From Homarus americanus (Eukaryota > Arthropoda > Malacostraca > Decapoda > Nephropidae), in assembly GCF_018991925.1 (NCBI RefSeq), contig NW_024753828.1, positions 5,432,339-5,496,338 of the forward strand: a stretch of 64,000 nt of DNA, in the 5' to 3' direction. Position numbers and translations under genes: made by a program. Shown piece after piece: positions 52,274 to 63,825 of this stretch. Numbering within the stretch: the first letter of the stretch is position 1; the number at the start of each line of letters is the position of its first letter. The notes beneath the pieces are model-generated. The model ran no database searches. It was not told the DNA's origin and saw only the letters and a list, made by a program, of their open reading frames with translations.

Positions 52274-53890
52274 GTGACCATCATAACCAACACTGGGTTC
52301 ACTTACACCTGGGAGGGACTGCTGCTATTTCTGTTATCTTTCATCTATTAATGCAAACATGTTGTACACATTATAAAAATACAGTATTGTCTTTTATATC
52401 ATTAAAACATCCACCAATAGAATATTTATAAGTTTTAACTGATATTTCATAGACGAGATACTGTGTTAAATAAAAAAAAATTAAAGAAAGATTTACATTC
52501 ATTATAATCTCCATAAACATGGGAAAAATATATAAATTATGGGATGTTAAAAGAATACTGTACAGGATCTCAGGTGGTTTTGAAATCATTAGTTCTCTAC
52601 AAATGATTAGTCACACTAAAATTCTCAGAACAAAGGTTGTGCATTTCAGAAAATCAGCCAACTAGAATGAGGGTCAATAACAATTACATATTACAGTACA
52701 GTACACTACTTCAGTTTTTAAACATAAAATGGAAAAAAGAGGGTTATGTTTACATTATATCAATACTGTACAGTACTTAGAAACCCTCTCCAGTATTCCT
52801 AACCAAATAAAAACAATGAATTTATATTCCATAAACACAAAAAAATTATGACCATAGAAACCATTGTATAAAATAATGAGAAACCTAAGTACAGTACAGT
52901 ATTGTAGTATAATATGTACTAATTTTAAAAACCTGCAAATTCACATATTTTTTCTTTAAAAATAATTTGATAACCAATTTAATAAACTTGGTTAATGGTT
53001 TAGAAATAATAAAATGTGACAAGTGACCTTGACAGGTTCTTAAGTAAAGATGTACTGCACTTGTTAGAATAGTACTGTACAACAAACAGGACTGTTAAGC
53101 CATCTATCTTTCAGGCAACACAAACTAATAACCTAAACAAGAAGCTAAGGAAGTATTGCTTAGGTTCTCTTGGTTTGTGTCATCTGCCTAAAAATGTTTA
53201 TCAGTTCTGTTTACTGCATTTTTCCAACAGAGCAAATTTTGCATTATGTAAAACACCATAATGAGTGTTACCTCATTCTAATACAATAAAAGACAGATGA
53301 AACAGTACACTGAACCACCTTAAAATATTGCTTGTATAAATACAACACTGTATATTAAAGGTGAAAGGAGATGATAAGTGAAGTGTTTATATGGCTGAGT
53401 TAGCAGAGATTTTGTGATGTGTATGGATGTGGTGTGTGAATAAGACTCTGTAAGGCTCATACAGCAGTATATGGATCAACAGGTACAGTGTGAGCATTGT
53501 CATTACAGTGCAGACAATAATTGTACTTAAAAATAACCTTTTTTGGTACGTATAAGAATTTAGCATTCAACAAAATCAACGATGAATATAATTTTACAAT
53601 AAGATCTGAAGACAGAACATCTATAAAACCCTTTTCATCCTCAATACAGACAATGCAATGGAGACATTTCCATCCACTTTTTTGTGTCTTTCCATGTTCT
53701 TCATGTCGAAAAATTAGGACCAAGATGTTTGTATTTAGAGATTATTCCTCTTGGGAGTGACAATGTCAAGTTCAAATATAGAGGTCACTGATTTACAATG
53801 TCCATTTGTTTCTATCTTTCTGTAATCCTTTATATCTTGTGATGCAAAGATTAGCTTTCCTAAAGATGCAGTCACTCATATTTTAATATA
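52274..53890. other. Intergenic sequence without recognised features
   Basis: AT-rich with many GTACAGTAC words and no recognisable coding or repeat ends. Confidence 0.4.
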
Positions 53891-54606
53891 CAGGTATCTC
53901 TCGCTTAACGAATGGGTTACGTTCCTGAAAAAAACATTAAGTGAATTTTCATATTTTGAATCATAGAATATATGGGAACAATAGGGTTCAGATCCTCAAA
54001 TGACAAGAAAAACCCCAAAACATGAAATCGATTCATGAAAAAAAAAAAAAATAAATAAAATAAAAAATAGTACACAACTACAGGTACTGTAATTTACTAC
54101 CTAACACATTAAAAACATTAATAAAATACCAGTACTATTTAGATGAAAATATGCAACTAAAACCATTATGGAAAGGTAAATGAAATTTTACCACAATTGC
54201 CATTTGCATAGAAACTGGCTGTGTGGCCTTGCCATAACAATGCAGCCCAGCTAGGATGCTGCCTCTACCAACCCTTAGCAACGGGGCTCCCACACTGCTC
54301 CCCTCCTACTCTTGCACACAAAGAAATGTTTATTTCCTTTTATGTTTTTGACCTTATGATAGTTATTTCCTATACTTTTCTAGGACATTATGTATTTAAG
54401 GTTATGTGTGCATGTAACTAAGCAAAAAAAAGAAGAAGACAGTTTTGTAAATCTACCCGATATTATGAGTTGATAAATAACCAAAACATAGCTCACACCT
54501 CAGACTGGTAGGGAGAGGGAGAGGGGCAATTTGAATTTTTGCTTGGACCAAAATAAGTATAAGTAAATTTTTGGATCTCGAACATCCATTAAGTAAGGGA
54601 TGCCTG
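53891..54606. mobile_element. TA-type MITE, pogo/Tigger-like
   Basis: The left end CAGGTATCTCTCGCTTAACG pairs with the reverse complement of the right end, CAGGCATCCCTTACTTAATG. TA precedes the left end; the right target base pair has decayed. 716 bp without transposase. Confidence 0.7.
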
Positions 54607-55279
54607 GAATTTCAACTAAAGTAACTATTTTCCCACAGATGCAAATTGTTTACACAAAATACTTGAGTGGCCATGGAATGACACATCAAACAGATGGACA
54701 ATTTCGGTCAGTGATATTTCTTGAAAAACTCGATACCCTTAAACTGGATATTCATACCACACATGACAATTCTAACCCCTATACATATACTGTATACTAT
54801 AGTCTACCCTGGAGTACAATCAAATACACACACACACACATACATAACATTTTTCTTTAGGAAAATGAAGAAAAATAGATTGACATACTCATCAGGACAC
54901 CAGAAATCATTTAAAATTATATTATTCCAAAAATGATTTATCTGGATTATGACACAGTACTACTAAGTCTTATTAAGTAGTCAGTGTCATGAAGATAAAA
55001 TTATTAAAAATAAATAAATAAATAAAAGAAAAGTAAAGAGAAAACACATACCGTAAGTTAATTGAAAACAACTGTAGAGTAATACTGCATCAATATGGTA
55101 TATGTGTTATGAGCTTTGCAGAGTCTTGTCACTATAAACTATCTTAATAAACACTGTGTGACAGGTGGAATACAGAGTTAGGTATTCCAATCACTTCTTT
55201 CAAGATCCACTCCACAAATATCACAAAATAATTTAAGTTGTTATTTTGAACCCAACAGGTGCCATCAACACTGTTCTTA

Positions 55280-55983
55280 TCAGTAAAATGCTGAAAACAT
55301 AGAACTGACAACAAGTTCTTTCTCTGGGTATACAACCCATGTGCCTTCACCATAGTTTCTTAACACTCCTCCACGAATATTATACGTTTCCACTTTTTGA
55401 TCTTCTAATTGACTGTCAGTGGACATTCCTTTACTGAAGGCTCTCTGTTCACATTTCACAGCACTAATTAAATCAAAACCTGTGCATACTGGCTTCACTG
55501 TAGGGGCATAAGCAAGAGTCAAATGTGCTCGACTTCCATTCCCTGATGTTGGGTGAAACCTGTCCTCTCCAATCTCTGCATCCACTACTCTACAAGTTAA
55601 CTGACAACCAGCCCTTTTACATTTATTTGTTATATCATTTTGTTCCATATTATTAGGAAATTCTTGTGGCTGTTCTTCACAATTTACATTATCTTTTCTT
55701 GATACTACAGGCTGAAATACAGACTCAGGAGGGTCTTCATTATCATCGTTACCCCACAACTCTAATTCCTCCCACGTCAGTTTTAATCTCGCTCCAAATG
55801 TTCTAGGAGTAATTACAAATCCTATAATGTGTAGTTGAAAACACTGGCCCATAGCCCTTCTGATAATTGAATTCTTCATATATTCCATTGCACCATGTTG
55901 TTTACCTCTCCCAGTGAACTTTGCTGTAGCATGGAGTGTTTTGCCCTCAGCATCAGAATCCAGAGAGAAGAATTTTAATATCT
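55280..55983 (-). CDS. CNP: CNPase terminal coding exon, 2H phosphoesterase domain
   Basis: Starts EILKFFSLDSDAEGKTLHAT and runs open to a stop at 55280. Both catalytic H-x-T motifs are here. The central acidic/Asn-rich insert (roughly residues 365-425 of the protein) has no obvious vertebrate counterpart. Acceptor gtttttcag. Confidence 0.93.
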
Positions 55984-58900
55984 CTGAAAAACAAACAACA
56001 GTTGGTGCTACACTCTGCCTTTACAATACAGAATTATTTTAAAACATCACTGATGATCTACTTATCTATCTATAACTATAAACTAGTGGCCCTCTAATAT
56101 TTGGCATCATTAATAAAACTTTTTATGTTAAATTATATATACATTAAATTCATTGAAATACAGATTAACTTGACTGAAGATTTAGACAGAATTCAAGGCA
56201 AATATTTCCGTCTTTCTTAGGGGAACCAAATTAATAATGTTCTCCTCACTGCCCTCGGTATTATTGTGGTCTACCCTCGAGTCATGGAAGATGTACAGTG
56301 GCTTTTTTCTCTAAAATATTAACAGGGGACACTTCCAATCAGCGAGTGTATGGGTAAGGTTACAACCTATTTTTGAGAAATTTGACCTCATGTGAACATG
56401 CTTATCTATTTGTTTTAGTTCTCAAACCATCTACAATACAATGTTACAGTCAGTAAATAGCTTTATTATTTTTTCACTAGTGTACTTTATACTCGCATCT
56501 AAATTTATGAAACATGTTATTTGTTATTTAATCTTTGTATTAAATTAGGTTCCTCTATCAATGGAGTTTCACAGATGATAAATTGGCAGAAAGGCACAAC
56601 TTAACCCCAGTCATCAAGGACAATTAATAGGCACTGTATAAAGAAATCTGATCTCTTGTATTACAGTATTAAAGATCCCACTGGTAACTACAATTCTCAG
56701 CTGTAACAACCACTTATTAATGGCACTAGAGACAAAGAATATCAATGGGACTGTCTACTATTTGCGAGTAAATCATGCTGCTGTAATTATATGTACAGTA
56801 CCTTCACCGGAGTCTAGTTGTGTATTCTGAGAGAAGTCTTGGAAGAAATCATCTACATTCAGGATTTGCTGCAGCCATTCTTGTCCCATTGAGTAAATCT
56901 TCTTTGAGTCCACTTCATTAATGAACCAGCCATAGTATATAGGTTGGACTGGTTGGTAGGATTTGACCTAGTCAGGAGAAAAATAAGTTCCTAAGCTTGC
57001 AAGAATATTTATGAGGCTATCTGTTGACTATCTTTCCTATAAACATCAAATCTTAGTATGTCCATTGAAATCCAAAATCTCAAATGGAAAACTTCCATAT
57101 TGGTGTTCTGAATCTGTTTCCCCATCTCCAAGAAAGCTTTTCAATAAAAAAAATCCCTGAGAGATGTTTTGCAAATATAAATTCTCTTTTTTTGTCCAGA
57201 AAGTTTATTCCTAAACACAGTTTTGGAACTACAGTAGGTTTCCACTCTGCAACTCCCAATACCTACAAAACAAGTAATTTGAAGGATCCTAGGCATTATA
57301 ACTGCTTTGGATTAAGTTATGAGAGAAGTCAGGTTATACCAGAGGGTACATTAGGTGGTGTACAGTTGGATGAAATGAGGTTAGGTTAGATTAGATTAGT
57401 CGAGATCAGTTTGAGTTAGGTTAGGTGGTTTTGAAATTAATGGAATTTAGATATTTCTTTATTCAACAGGGAGATGTCAGTAAAAGATTCGTGAGAAATA
57501 AGAATGATGAAAGTTGGGGCTATATAATAAAGGGGATACACATTTCTTTGTACACAAGGGTTTAATGTACAGTATACCTGTACAGGACAGATTGAGAAAT
57601 ACTGTACTTGTAATATGACCACACTTAACCATTTCCTTTGCCCTGTAAGTGTTAACATTTGTAATTTTTTGTTCAAAAATCTTTTCAACAAGATGATAAC
57701 AGTTAGCTTACTTACCTTCTGAGCAATAATTTTCTGTGGGATATCATGTGAGTTTTTCAGTGCAAGTTCCCTAGAATCCATTGCCCATGGTGTTTGAGTT
57801 TCCATTACCAAGGGAATGTAGTGGTGCTCCTTAGCTAGATCAAGATAATATTTCATTTCCCAATTGCGTACATTTGTATTGTCAATGACAATTACATGAA
57901 GACCTTCCTTTGCAGCCTCACTAGCTGTGTGCTGGCAAAACTCATGTGCTTCCTTCAGTTGGTCTCTATCAAACTGGTACCTACATACAATGAAGGAAAG
58001 TGGTTAAGCCAAATGTTAAGTTGATAGGTATAACAAAAACATTAAGCATACACTAAATAATGTCTTGGACTGATAAAGGTACAGTGGTCTACTTCTGTCC
58101 GTTTGTCTCCAAAAAGTAATTTTCCAAGACCACTGAGATGAACTTGTATCTAGAAAGTACTTTTTCTCAATCATAATGTCAACCAAATACCAAAATAACT
58201 GTATGTCTGTACTTATTATTTTACCATACATTACTGGAAAAATTAAACTTTGGCTACTAACTCTCCATCACGCATGAAGTAAGAATCAGCTGAGCATACA
58301 ACTGCATCTTCATACACTTCTTTGATCTTCTGCGCTATGAAACTCTTGCCAGATCCTGGTATGCCCTTCAAAATCAACATGATCTGAGGAATGAAAATAC
58401 ATTTTATTAAAATGTAGTTTCTTTCTTACTTAGGAGTATCTGAACAAAACTTCTATTACTGTGTCTAGATCCTCATCTGTGTGCATATTCTGGTCTTGAT
58501 CTATCCACTATGTCATAGTTACTCAACCACTGTCAACACAGTAATTATGGTAAGTTTCTTGCCCTTTGAATCATGAGAATGAAATACACTACAGGTACTG
58601 TATCCTTAGAGTTATGGATATTCACATTAATGGATTCCAAAAAATAAGAAACAAGTTTTGAAATATGTAGACAAAAATTTGGCATTAACAGAAAATATTC
58701 CTGGGGGGTCCAGAGTTAATATAAAGTGGGGGAAACAATGAGCAATATGGGTATAAATTTTGCCAACCTCCACTATTTCACTTAATACAAAATAATGCAC
58801 TGTAGTAGATGAATGAGAAGGAATTACTATATACAGTAGTATGTAAATCACTAATAGAAATGGGCTTTCGCAAGCGGTTATAGTATATGTTTGGGGGATA

Positions 58901-59705
58901 CCTTGATTATTTTATCTACTGTACACAGTATTTATTTGTATTAGTATAATATTAATACAAAGTGTTCATATACCAGCAGCGTTTGCAACTAATATTACCA
59001 TAGTCATATTAAACTGACGGCTCCACGTACGGTACACTATTGTTTTCAAGTAAGCCACCGAGAAGAGTGGTTATATATGTTACTGACAAAGAACCATCAG
59101 ATCTTCAAAATCCTGTCGCAGGACCATCAACCAGCACTTTTCTTCTACATCTTAAAAATCATTCCACACCTTTCAGATTATGTTAATGTGAATGTCCATA
59201 ACTTGAAGAATACTTGTACATACTGTACTAATACATATACTGTACTGTCATGTTTAAAATAAACTTACTTTTTTACTATACAGTACAGTACAGTATTGTA
59301 CTAACATTACTCTTAAGAGCTTGGTTAATTGTTTTACTATAAGTACATTACTAATCTTATTGTTTAGAACCAATTTAATTGCATGTTTATACTAACCTTA
59401 CTGTTTTGAACAAATTTGATTGTTTCATCACTTTTCAAAACGGGAAAATCTAAGTACTGGATATCTCCCTTGAGTCGCTTTGAGGGAGGTCTTGCTGGAG
59501 AGATTTCAGACAAATCGAGAGGCCTGGTGCCACGGCGGAGAGGGCTGCGAGGAGTCGCTAGTGGGTATGATGGAACAACAGCAGAAGGGATAAGAAAGGT
59601 GGTGTCTTCCTGGGACACCTGGGCATCATCTTCATGATCAGGTGATGGGGTTGCCGAGCACTTACGCCGGAATAAATTATTTATTCGGCTTGCTGTCTGT
59701 CCCAT
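55280..59705 (-). CDS. CNP: 2',3'-cyclic-nucleotide 3'-phosphodiesterase (CNPase) homologue, complete
   Basis: CNPase hydrolyses 2',3'-cyclic nucleotides or RNA ends to 2'-phosphates. Exons: 59705-59397, 58383-58262, 57980-57716, 56967-56802, 55983-55280; all phases agree, giving 521 residues (human about 421). Residues 1-103 are a low-complexity Ser/Pro/Arg N-terminus beginning MGQTASR, an N-myristoylation consensus. Then comes a P-loop kinase-like domain: GIPGSGKS (110-117), VIVIDNTN (173-180). YYGWF (243-247) matches the family's YFGWF linker. The 2H phosphoesterase domain has HAT (305-307) and HLT (441-443), with RTFGARLKL, SGNGSRAHLTL and GTGFDLI-like family blocks, and ends MFSAFY. A loop of about 60 residues separates the two H-x-T motifs and is longer than in vertebrates. 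There is no CaaX box. N4BP2L1 shares the P-loop part but has no 2H domain, so CNPase is preferred. Confidence 0.92.
56802..56967 (-). CDS. CNP: CNPase coding exon 4, linker
   Basis: Encodes VKSYQPVQPIYYGWFINEVD through NTQLDSGE plus one base. YYGWFINEVDSKKI matches YFGWFLTKKSSET of the vertebrate enzyme. Acceptor cctgactag, donor GAAG|gtactg (a weaker donor). Confidence 0.88.
57370..57425. repeat. TTAGG-like repeats in CNPase intron 3
   Basis: GAGGTTAGGTTAGATTAGAT and GTTAGGTTAGGTGG; short diverged telomere-like tract. Confidence 0.6.
57716..57980 (-). CDS. CNP: CNPase coding exon 3, rest of the P-loop domain
   Basis: Encodes (E)YQFDRDQLKEAHEFCQHTAS to DIPQKIIAQK. It contains VIVIDNTNVRNWEM and the ETQTPWAMDSRELALKN segment, which parallels EPKTAWR...QLKEKN of vertebrate CNPase. 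Acceptor tgtatgtag, donor AAG|gtaagt. Confidence 0.92.
58262..58383 (-). CDS. CNP: CNPase coding exon 2, Walker A
   Basis: Encodes IMLILKGIPGSGKSFIAQKI through SADSYFMRDG, i.e. Walker A and the first strand-helix of the kinase-like domain. Acceptor attcctcag, donor GGAGA|gttagt, exit phase 2. Confidence 0.92.
59397..59705 (-). CDS. CNP: CNPase coding exon 1, N-terminal region
   Basis: 103 residues. Starts MGQTASRINNLFRRK, suited to myristoyl plus basic membrane attachment, and ends IQYLDFPVLKSDETIKFVQN-SK. That end lines up with vertebrate LQFPFLQDEDT just before the P-loop. Donor AAG|gttagt, phase 0. The sequence is open upstream to an acceptor-like ccatctgtag at about 59735, suggesting a 5' UTR intron. 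Confidence 0.88.
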
Positions 59706-60270
59706 AGTTACAGAATCTTCTGTTGTTGCAACATCTACAGATGGAAACAGATATCATTCAATTAGAAAATGTGTTAATATCAGTATGAATGATACACATA
59801 AACATATGTGTATCAATCTAGGATTCTTAATGCAACTCATGAAATTGCTTTAATACTGCAGAAAATCAACTACTGTACAGTATTATACTGCACAACAATA
59901 AAATGATATTGACTAAATATCTGCAAATAACTACATTTTACACAATTCAGTTGTCTCTTATACAGTCTTAATTTACAAGAACAGGTACAGTACCAGTAAC
60001 AGTTATGAAGCTTGTTTACATATGGATGATAAAACTGCTGTGCAAGAATGACACACACCAGGGGTGGTGGTTGGGAGTGAGACTCCAGGGGTTACATTCC
60101 CCTCACTAGGTCTGTCTTATTTTAACTACAGTACTACAGGATGTTGAATTTTCCCTTCATGTTCATCAAGTTAGGAGTGATATGCATACCTCCCCCGTCC
60201 CTTGGAAATGCAAAACTAAGGTTAAAAAAGCAGTGCTCTAAAGTATTTTACAGGTGATCATTGCTCAGTA

Positions 60271-60942
60271 CAGGGTGTTCCAAAAAGATCTGGACAAGTC
60301 TGGTTGTTAATAAATTTAGAACTAAAAATGATAAACGAAACCAATTGTTTCATATGATACATAAATTCACAAAGTTTTGTGCACGCCATCAATACAATTT
60401 GATGTGCACTCTGTCATGCACAGGACATAGAGGTGGCACTCAAGTTCTTGCCATGTTCAACTTCCTGTTGGCGTCTACAGATTGATGAGCTGTAACCCTA
60501 AATCATTTTACAACAGGACGGTGCTCTCCCTCACTGTGCCTTAGTCATTCGAGCTGTCCTGAACAAAAAATTTGAAGGTCGTTGGATTGGCCAAAGCAGA
60601 CCAACTGCCTAGCCACCAAGATCACCAGACATAACCCCTCTTGATTTTTTCCTGTGGGGGTTTGTCAAAGATGTGGCAAGCCTGCAGGATCATAGTGCTT
60701 GGATCACAGCTGCTTCACACAGGTGGACACCAACATGATGAGCCGAACATGGCAAGAACTCGGGTACAGTACCACCTTAATGTCCTGCGCACGGCAAATA
60801 GAGTGCACATCAAATTGTATTGATGGTGTGCACAGAACTTTATGAGTTTCTGTATTACATAAAACAACCAGTGACATTTTATCATTTGTAGTTCTAAATT
60901 TGTTAACATCCAAAGTTGTCCATGGATTTTTGGAACACCCTG
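60271..60942 (+). mobile_element. Tc1/mariner-superfamily relic with ~220-bp inverted repeats
   Basis: Ends CAGGGTGTTCCAAAAAGATC and reverse complement CAGGGTGTTCCAAAAATCCA, TA on both sides. Similarity between the arms continues inward for about 220 bp (60271-60490 and 60725-60942), much longer than usual mariner ends. The centre encodes, on the plus strand, a transposase fragment with QQDGALPH, GRWIGQ, then a TAG where the family has Trp, then PPRSPDITPLDFFLWGFVKD. Dead copy. Confidence 0.85.
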
Positions 60943-61024
60943 TACTGTACTGTACAGGTATTGATAGAGGGTAGTTCCTGCACGGGAGATAGTGGTTTTC
61001 TATCAACTGGTGTTACAAACAATA

Positions 61025-61200
61025 CAGTGAAGCCTCTATTTAATGGACTATAAGGAGAGGAAAGTCCGTTGTATCGAGGGTATGTTAGATATGAAACCTC
61101 CATCTAATGAACTACCGGTATATATAAATATGAAAGACCGTTAGATGCCTAACTAACGGATTATACAGAGAGCTAAGTCTATTATATGAAGGTTTCACTG
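61025..61200. mobile_element. Short palindromic MITE (176 bp)
   Basis: Ends CAGTGAAGCCTCTATTTAAT and, reverse-complemented, CAGTGAAACCTTCATATAAT. The left flank is TA and the right flank TG. The interior also has inverted pieces (AAGTCCGTTGTA, GAAAGACCGTTAGAT). Confidence 0.75.
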
Positions 61201-61356
61201 TGCATCATCTACCCCTTACATGCCTTTGTCAACATATCACAAATGTGGCTGAAAAGCAACACGACACAAGCATCAGCAACACAACACATTAGTGCTCAAC
61301 AAAACACACATGAACCAAGGACACTGAATCTATGAAAACCTGTTGGATACATGTAC

Positions 61357-61766
61357 AGTGATATCCCTGTTAGCCGGAACAATTGGTGGATAGCACTGCC
61401 GAGAATGAGAGATTCTCAGGTAATGAGACAACTCTCTCAAACCCGGAAAAAATCCCTCCTCCCCGGAGGTTTTACGGGTTCTGGGAAAAGTTTCTTGGAA
61501 TTTTCCAGAATGTACTGTTATGTCACCTCGCCTCCTGCTTCATTACCTGTATGTACATTTCAAAAAAAATCACGTTTGCTCGGTAATCATAAATAGATTA
61601 CTTTGTGGCAGCCAAGGCATGTCCAAATTAAAAAATGAACAGAAAACGAACGAATAATCAAATACCAAAAATTCGGAAATTGTCAAATAATGTCAAAATA
61701 TTCCGAACTTGGTTACTTTAGATTTTTGTCAAATAAATGAGGGTCCAGCATAATACTGTCACCCAA
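61357..61766. mobile_element. Possible pogo/Tigger-like remnant
   Basis: The left end CAGTGATATCCCTGTTAGCC looks like a Tigger-family terminus. The proposed right end (reverse complement CAGTATTATGCTGGACCCTC) matches poorly. Tentative. Confidence 0.3.
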
Positions 61767-61819
61767 ACCTCCTGTGGAATTTAGAAGTGTTTAATTCCTT
61801 CAGCAATGTAATTTATTTC

Positions 61820-62560
61820 TATTCATCCCTTTGTATATGCAGTACAGTACAGTATAACCTTGATGGCTTGTTCCCTCTGGATTTTTTTATGGGATAACAC
61901 CTTAATGACTCCTTTCGAAACATGACGTTCACTGAATTTCTCCATAACTTTTATATTACACCCCCAAGAATTTTTTTCCACTCTCACAAGCTCCTCCTCC
62001 CATAGCAAAGAGTCCCATGCACCATTCACTATCATTTATTTTCTCTAAACTATACCAGCTATGTTTTGTCATGCTGTCCCCATCCACAACACAACCCTAA
62101 TATATATATAGTACTTCAATATGGTTTACCTTGTAGCTTTATACAACTCAACATCATGCATCAGCAGTAATTTCAACCCCATAAACCACTTGTCACTAAG
62201 TTAACAGATAAACTCACACACTGTTGTTTCCTGAATGTACTGTACATCCCCTTCCTATCACTGGCACCACTAAGAAACACATTTGTCATTTGTTCCAGAA
62301 CTCTATTTGGTAAGTTTAGATGTTGTAAAAGAGAACCAGTTACAGCTTGTTCATACAAAGGAGAAAGAAATTAAAAAATGTTCCTTGTACTACAGATAAG
62401 CTTAACACAACACATCTCTCTGCCAAATGTACCACTTGCTTTGCTGAACTGTAATGTAGTTGACAAATTACTAACATCCATTGCTGAATGCAGTAGTTTA
62501 CCCACTATAGTATTCTTGGTAAGGACTGTACACAAATTATATTTCTTCGCCAAAAACTGA
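61820..62560 (-). other. Unassigned stretch with adjacent minus-strand open frames
   Basis: Three non-overlapping open frames of 60-70 codons (62553-62371, 62358-62173, 62035-61823) lie in series on the minus strand. Their residues look protein-like but match no family that I can name. They may be a decayed retroelement; no function is claimed. Confidence 0.25.
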
Positions 62561-63150
62561 TGCTAAAATGTAACATACATACATACTGTATTCAAAGTTG
62601 TGAGGGACAAGGCCTGTGTCTGACAATTCTCACTTAACCTTATGCAATACAATATTGTATTAATGTTAAGCACGGTACACCTGTATTGATATTAATCATG
62701 GCCTAATCTTACATTACAGCATTTCATTAATTGCATTAAGGAATGACAGCATTTTTCATGGGAGTGGTGAGGTTTGTATGATAGTTAATTATTACAGTAT
62801 ACCACCACCATTCATGTCTTTCTACAGTACAACTTATATTGCCAATGGTTCTATACTAATTTCTCTTGATATGACCATTATAACTAATGCTTTTACATGT
62901 ACAGTAGTATATACTTAAACCTATAAGAATTATGTTTTTATATTTGTTTTTAGAAAAAATCAGGCATACATCAGCCCATAAATGGTAGAGGTATAAATTA
63001 GCATGGGACTGTAGCAGCATAGCCAGGGACAACACAAGAGCAGATGCAAAGCTCCTGTATAAAACAGATGCATTTATCATCAGAGCACCTCAATGCAAAC
63101 CCAGCCCAAAGCCCACGAGTTAAAGTACAAAACTGTAATTATCATAACCA
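62561..63150. other. Sequence without recognised features
   Basis: AT-rich with several TACTGTAC-type words. No open frame above about 75 codons and no repeat end recognised. Confidence 0.4.
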
Positions 63151-63159
63151 AGGCTTGAC

Positions 63160-63275
63160 TCTGAGGAGTTGGTAGTGGTGGCGGCGCAGATCTCCTCTTG
63201 GTCCTCCTCCTCCTCCCTCACTTGGTCTTTCCAGCAGAAGCAGCAGCGCCACCACAACCATGTCATGGTGCTGCA
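63160..63275 (-). other. GC-rich island, candidate upstream exon of CNPase
   Basis: A locally GC-rich stretch 3.5 kb upstream of the CNPase start. On the minus strand it contains ATG, a Trp/Cys-rich reading frame and CCAA|gtgagg, a good donor. Joining it to the acceptor at 59735 is out of phase with MGQTASR, so at most it would be 5' UTR. Speculative. Confidence 0.2.
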
Positions 63276-63510
63276 ATCCTCTCAACGGCTGTCAACCATA
63301 TACAATACTGTACAGTATAACCTTAGGTATTATTATGCTATTGATTTTTTGACAGTACATTAACCCAAAACTAATTTTCATAGACTGATGCATAAGAACA
63401 CTTAATTGCCAGAAGCACTTTTTTTTATAAATAATTTTAACCTCTTTTTGAAAAGCTAGACACAGTGTATACACAAAAGATAAGAATGGGGATGGAATGT
63501 TTCCAAACTA

Positions 63511-63825
63511 CAGGAGGTCCCCAACTTATGAACGTCCGCCAATATGAACAGGGTTAAACTTTAAATTTACAGAACAGTATTTTATTTCCCTGATGACTTA
63601 TTTTTTACTTTCATTTACTGTATTTTATCATTATATTTCTTCTTTTCCCTTAAATTAAGTGATTTTAAATGTATATAAGGACTTAGGCTATTATATACAG
63701 TAGTGGGATTTTAAACGTTGTTCTGTAAGTACGGTGTGCACATAACAAGCGTTCCGTCTTACGTACATTTCCGACTTAGGAAGGTCGTCAGGAACGGAAC
63801 CCGTTCGTAACCAGGGGACCCCCTG
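63511..63825. mobile_element. TA-flanked MITE (315 bp)
   Basis: Ends CAGGAGGTCCCCAACTTATG and reverse complement CAGGGGGTCCCCTGGTTACG, TA on both sides. The inner segment TTCCGACTTAGGAAGGTCGT is also typical of such families. No coding capacity. Confidence 0.8.

Noticed and set aside
59416..59637. Plus-strand 73-codon frame
   Set aside because: Shadow of CNPase exon 1.
55280..59705. N4BP2L1/N4BP2L2 identity for the P-loop gene
   Set aside because: The P-loop half is similar, but the YYGWF linker and the 2H domain with two H-x-T motifs are specific to CNPase.
63169..63363. Plus-strand 64-codon frame over the GC-rich island
   Set aside because: Short, Ser/Gln run, no splice support; the minus strand offers at most a 5' UTR exon.
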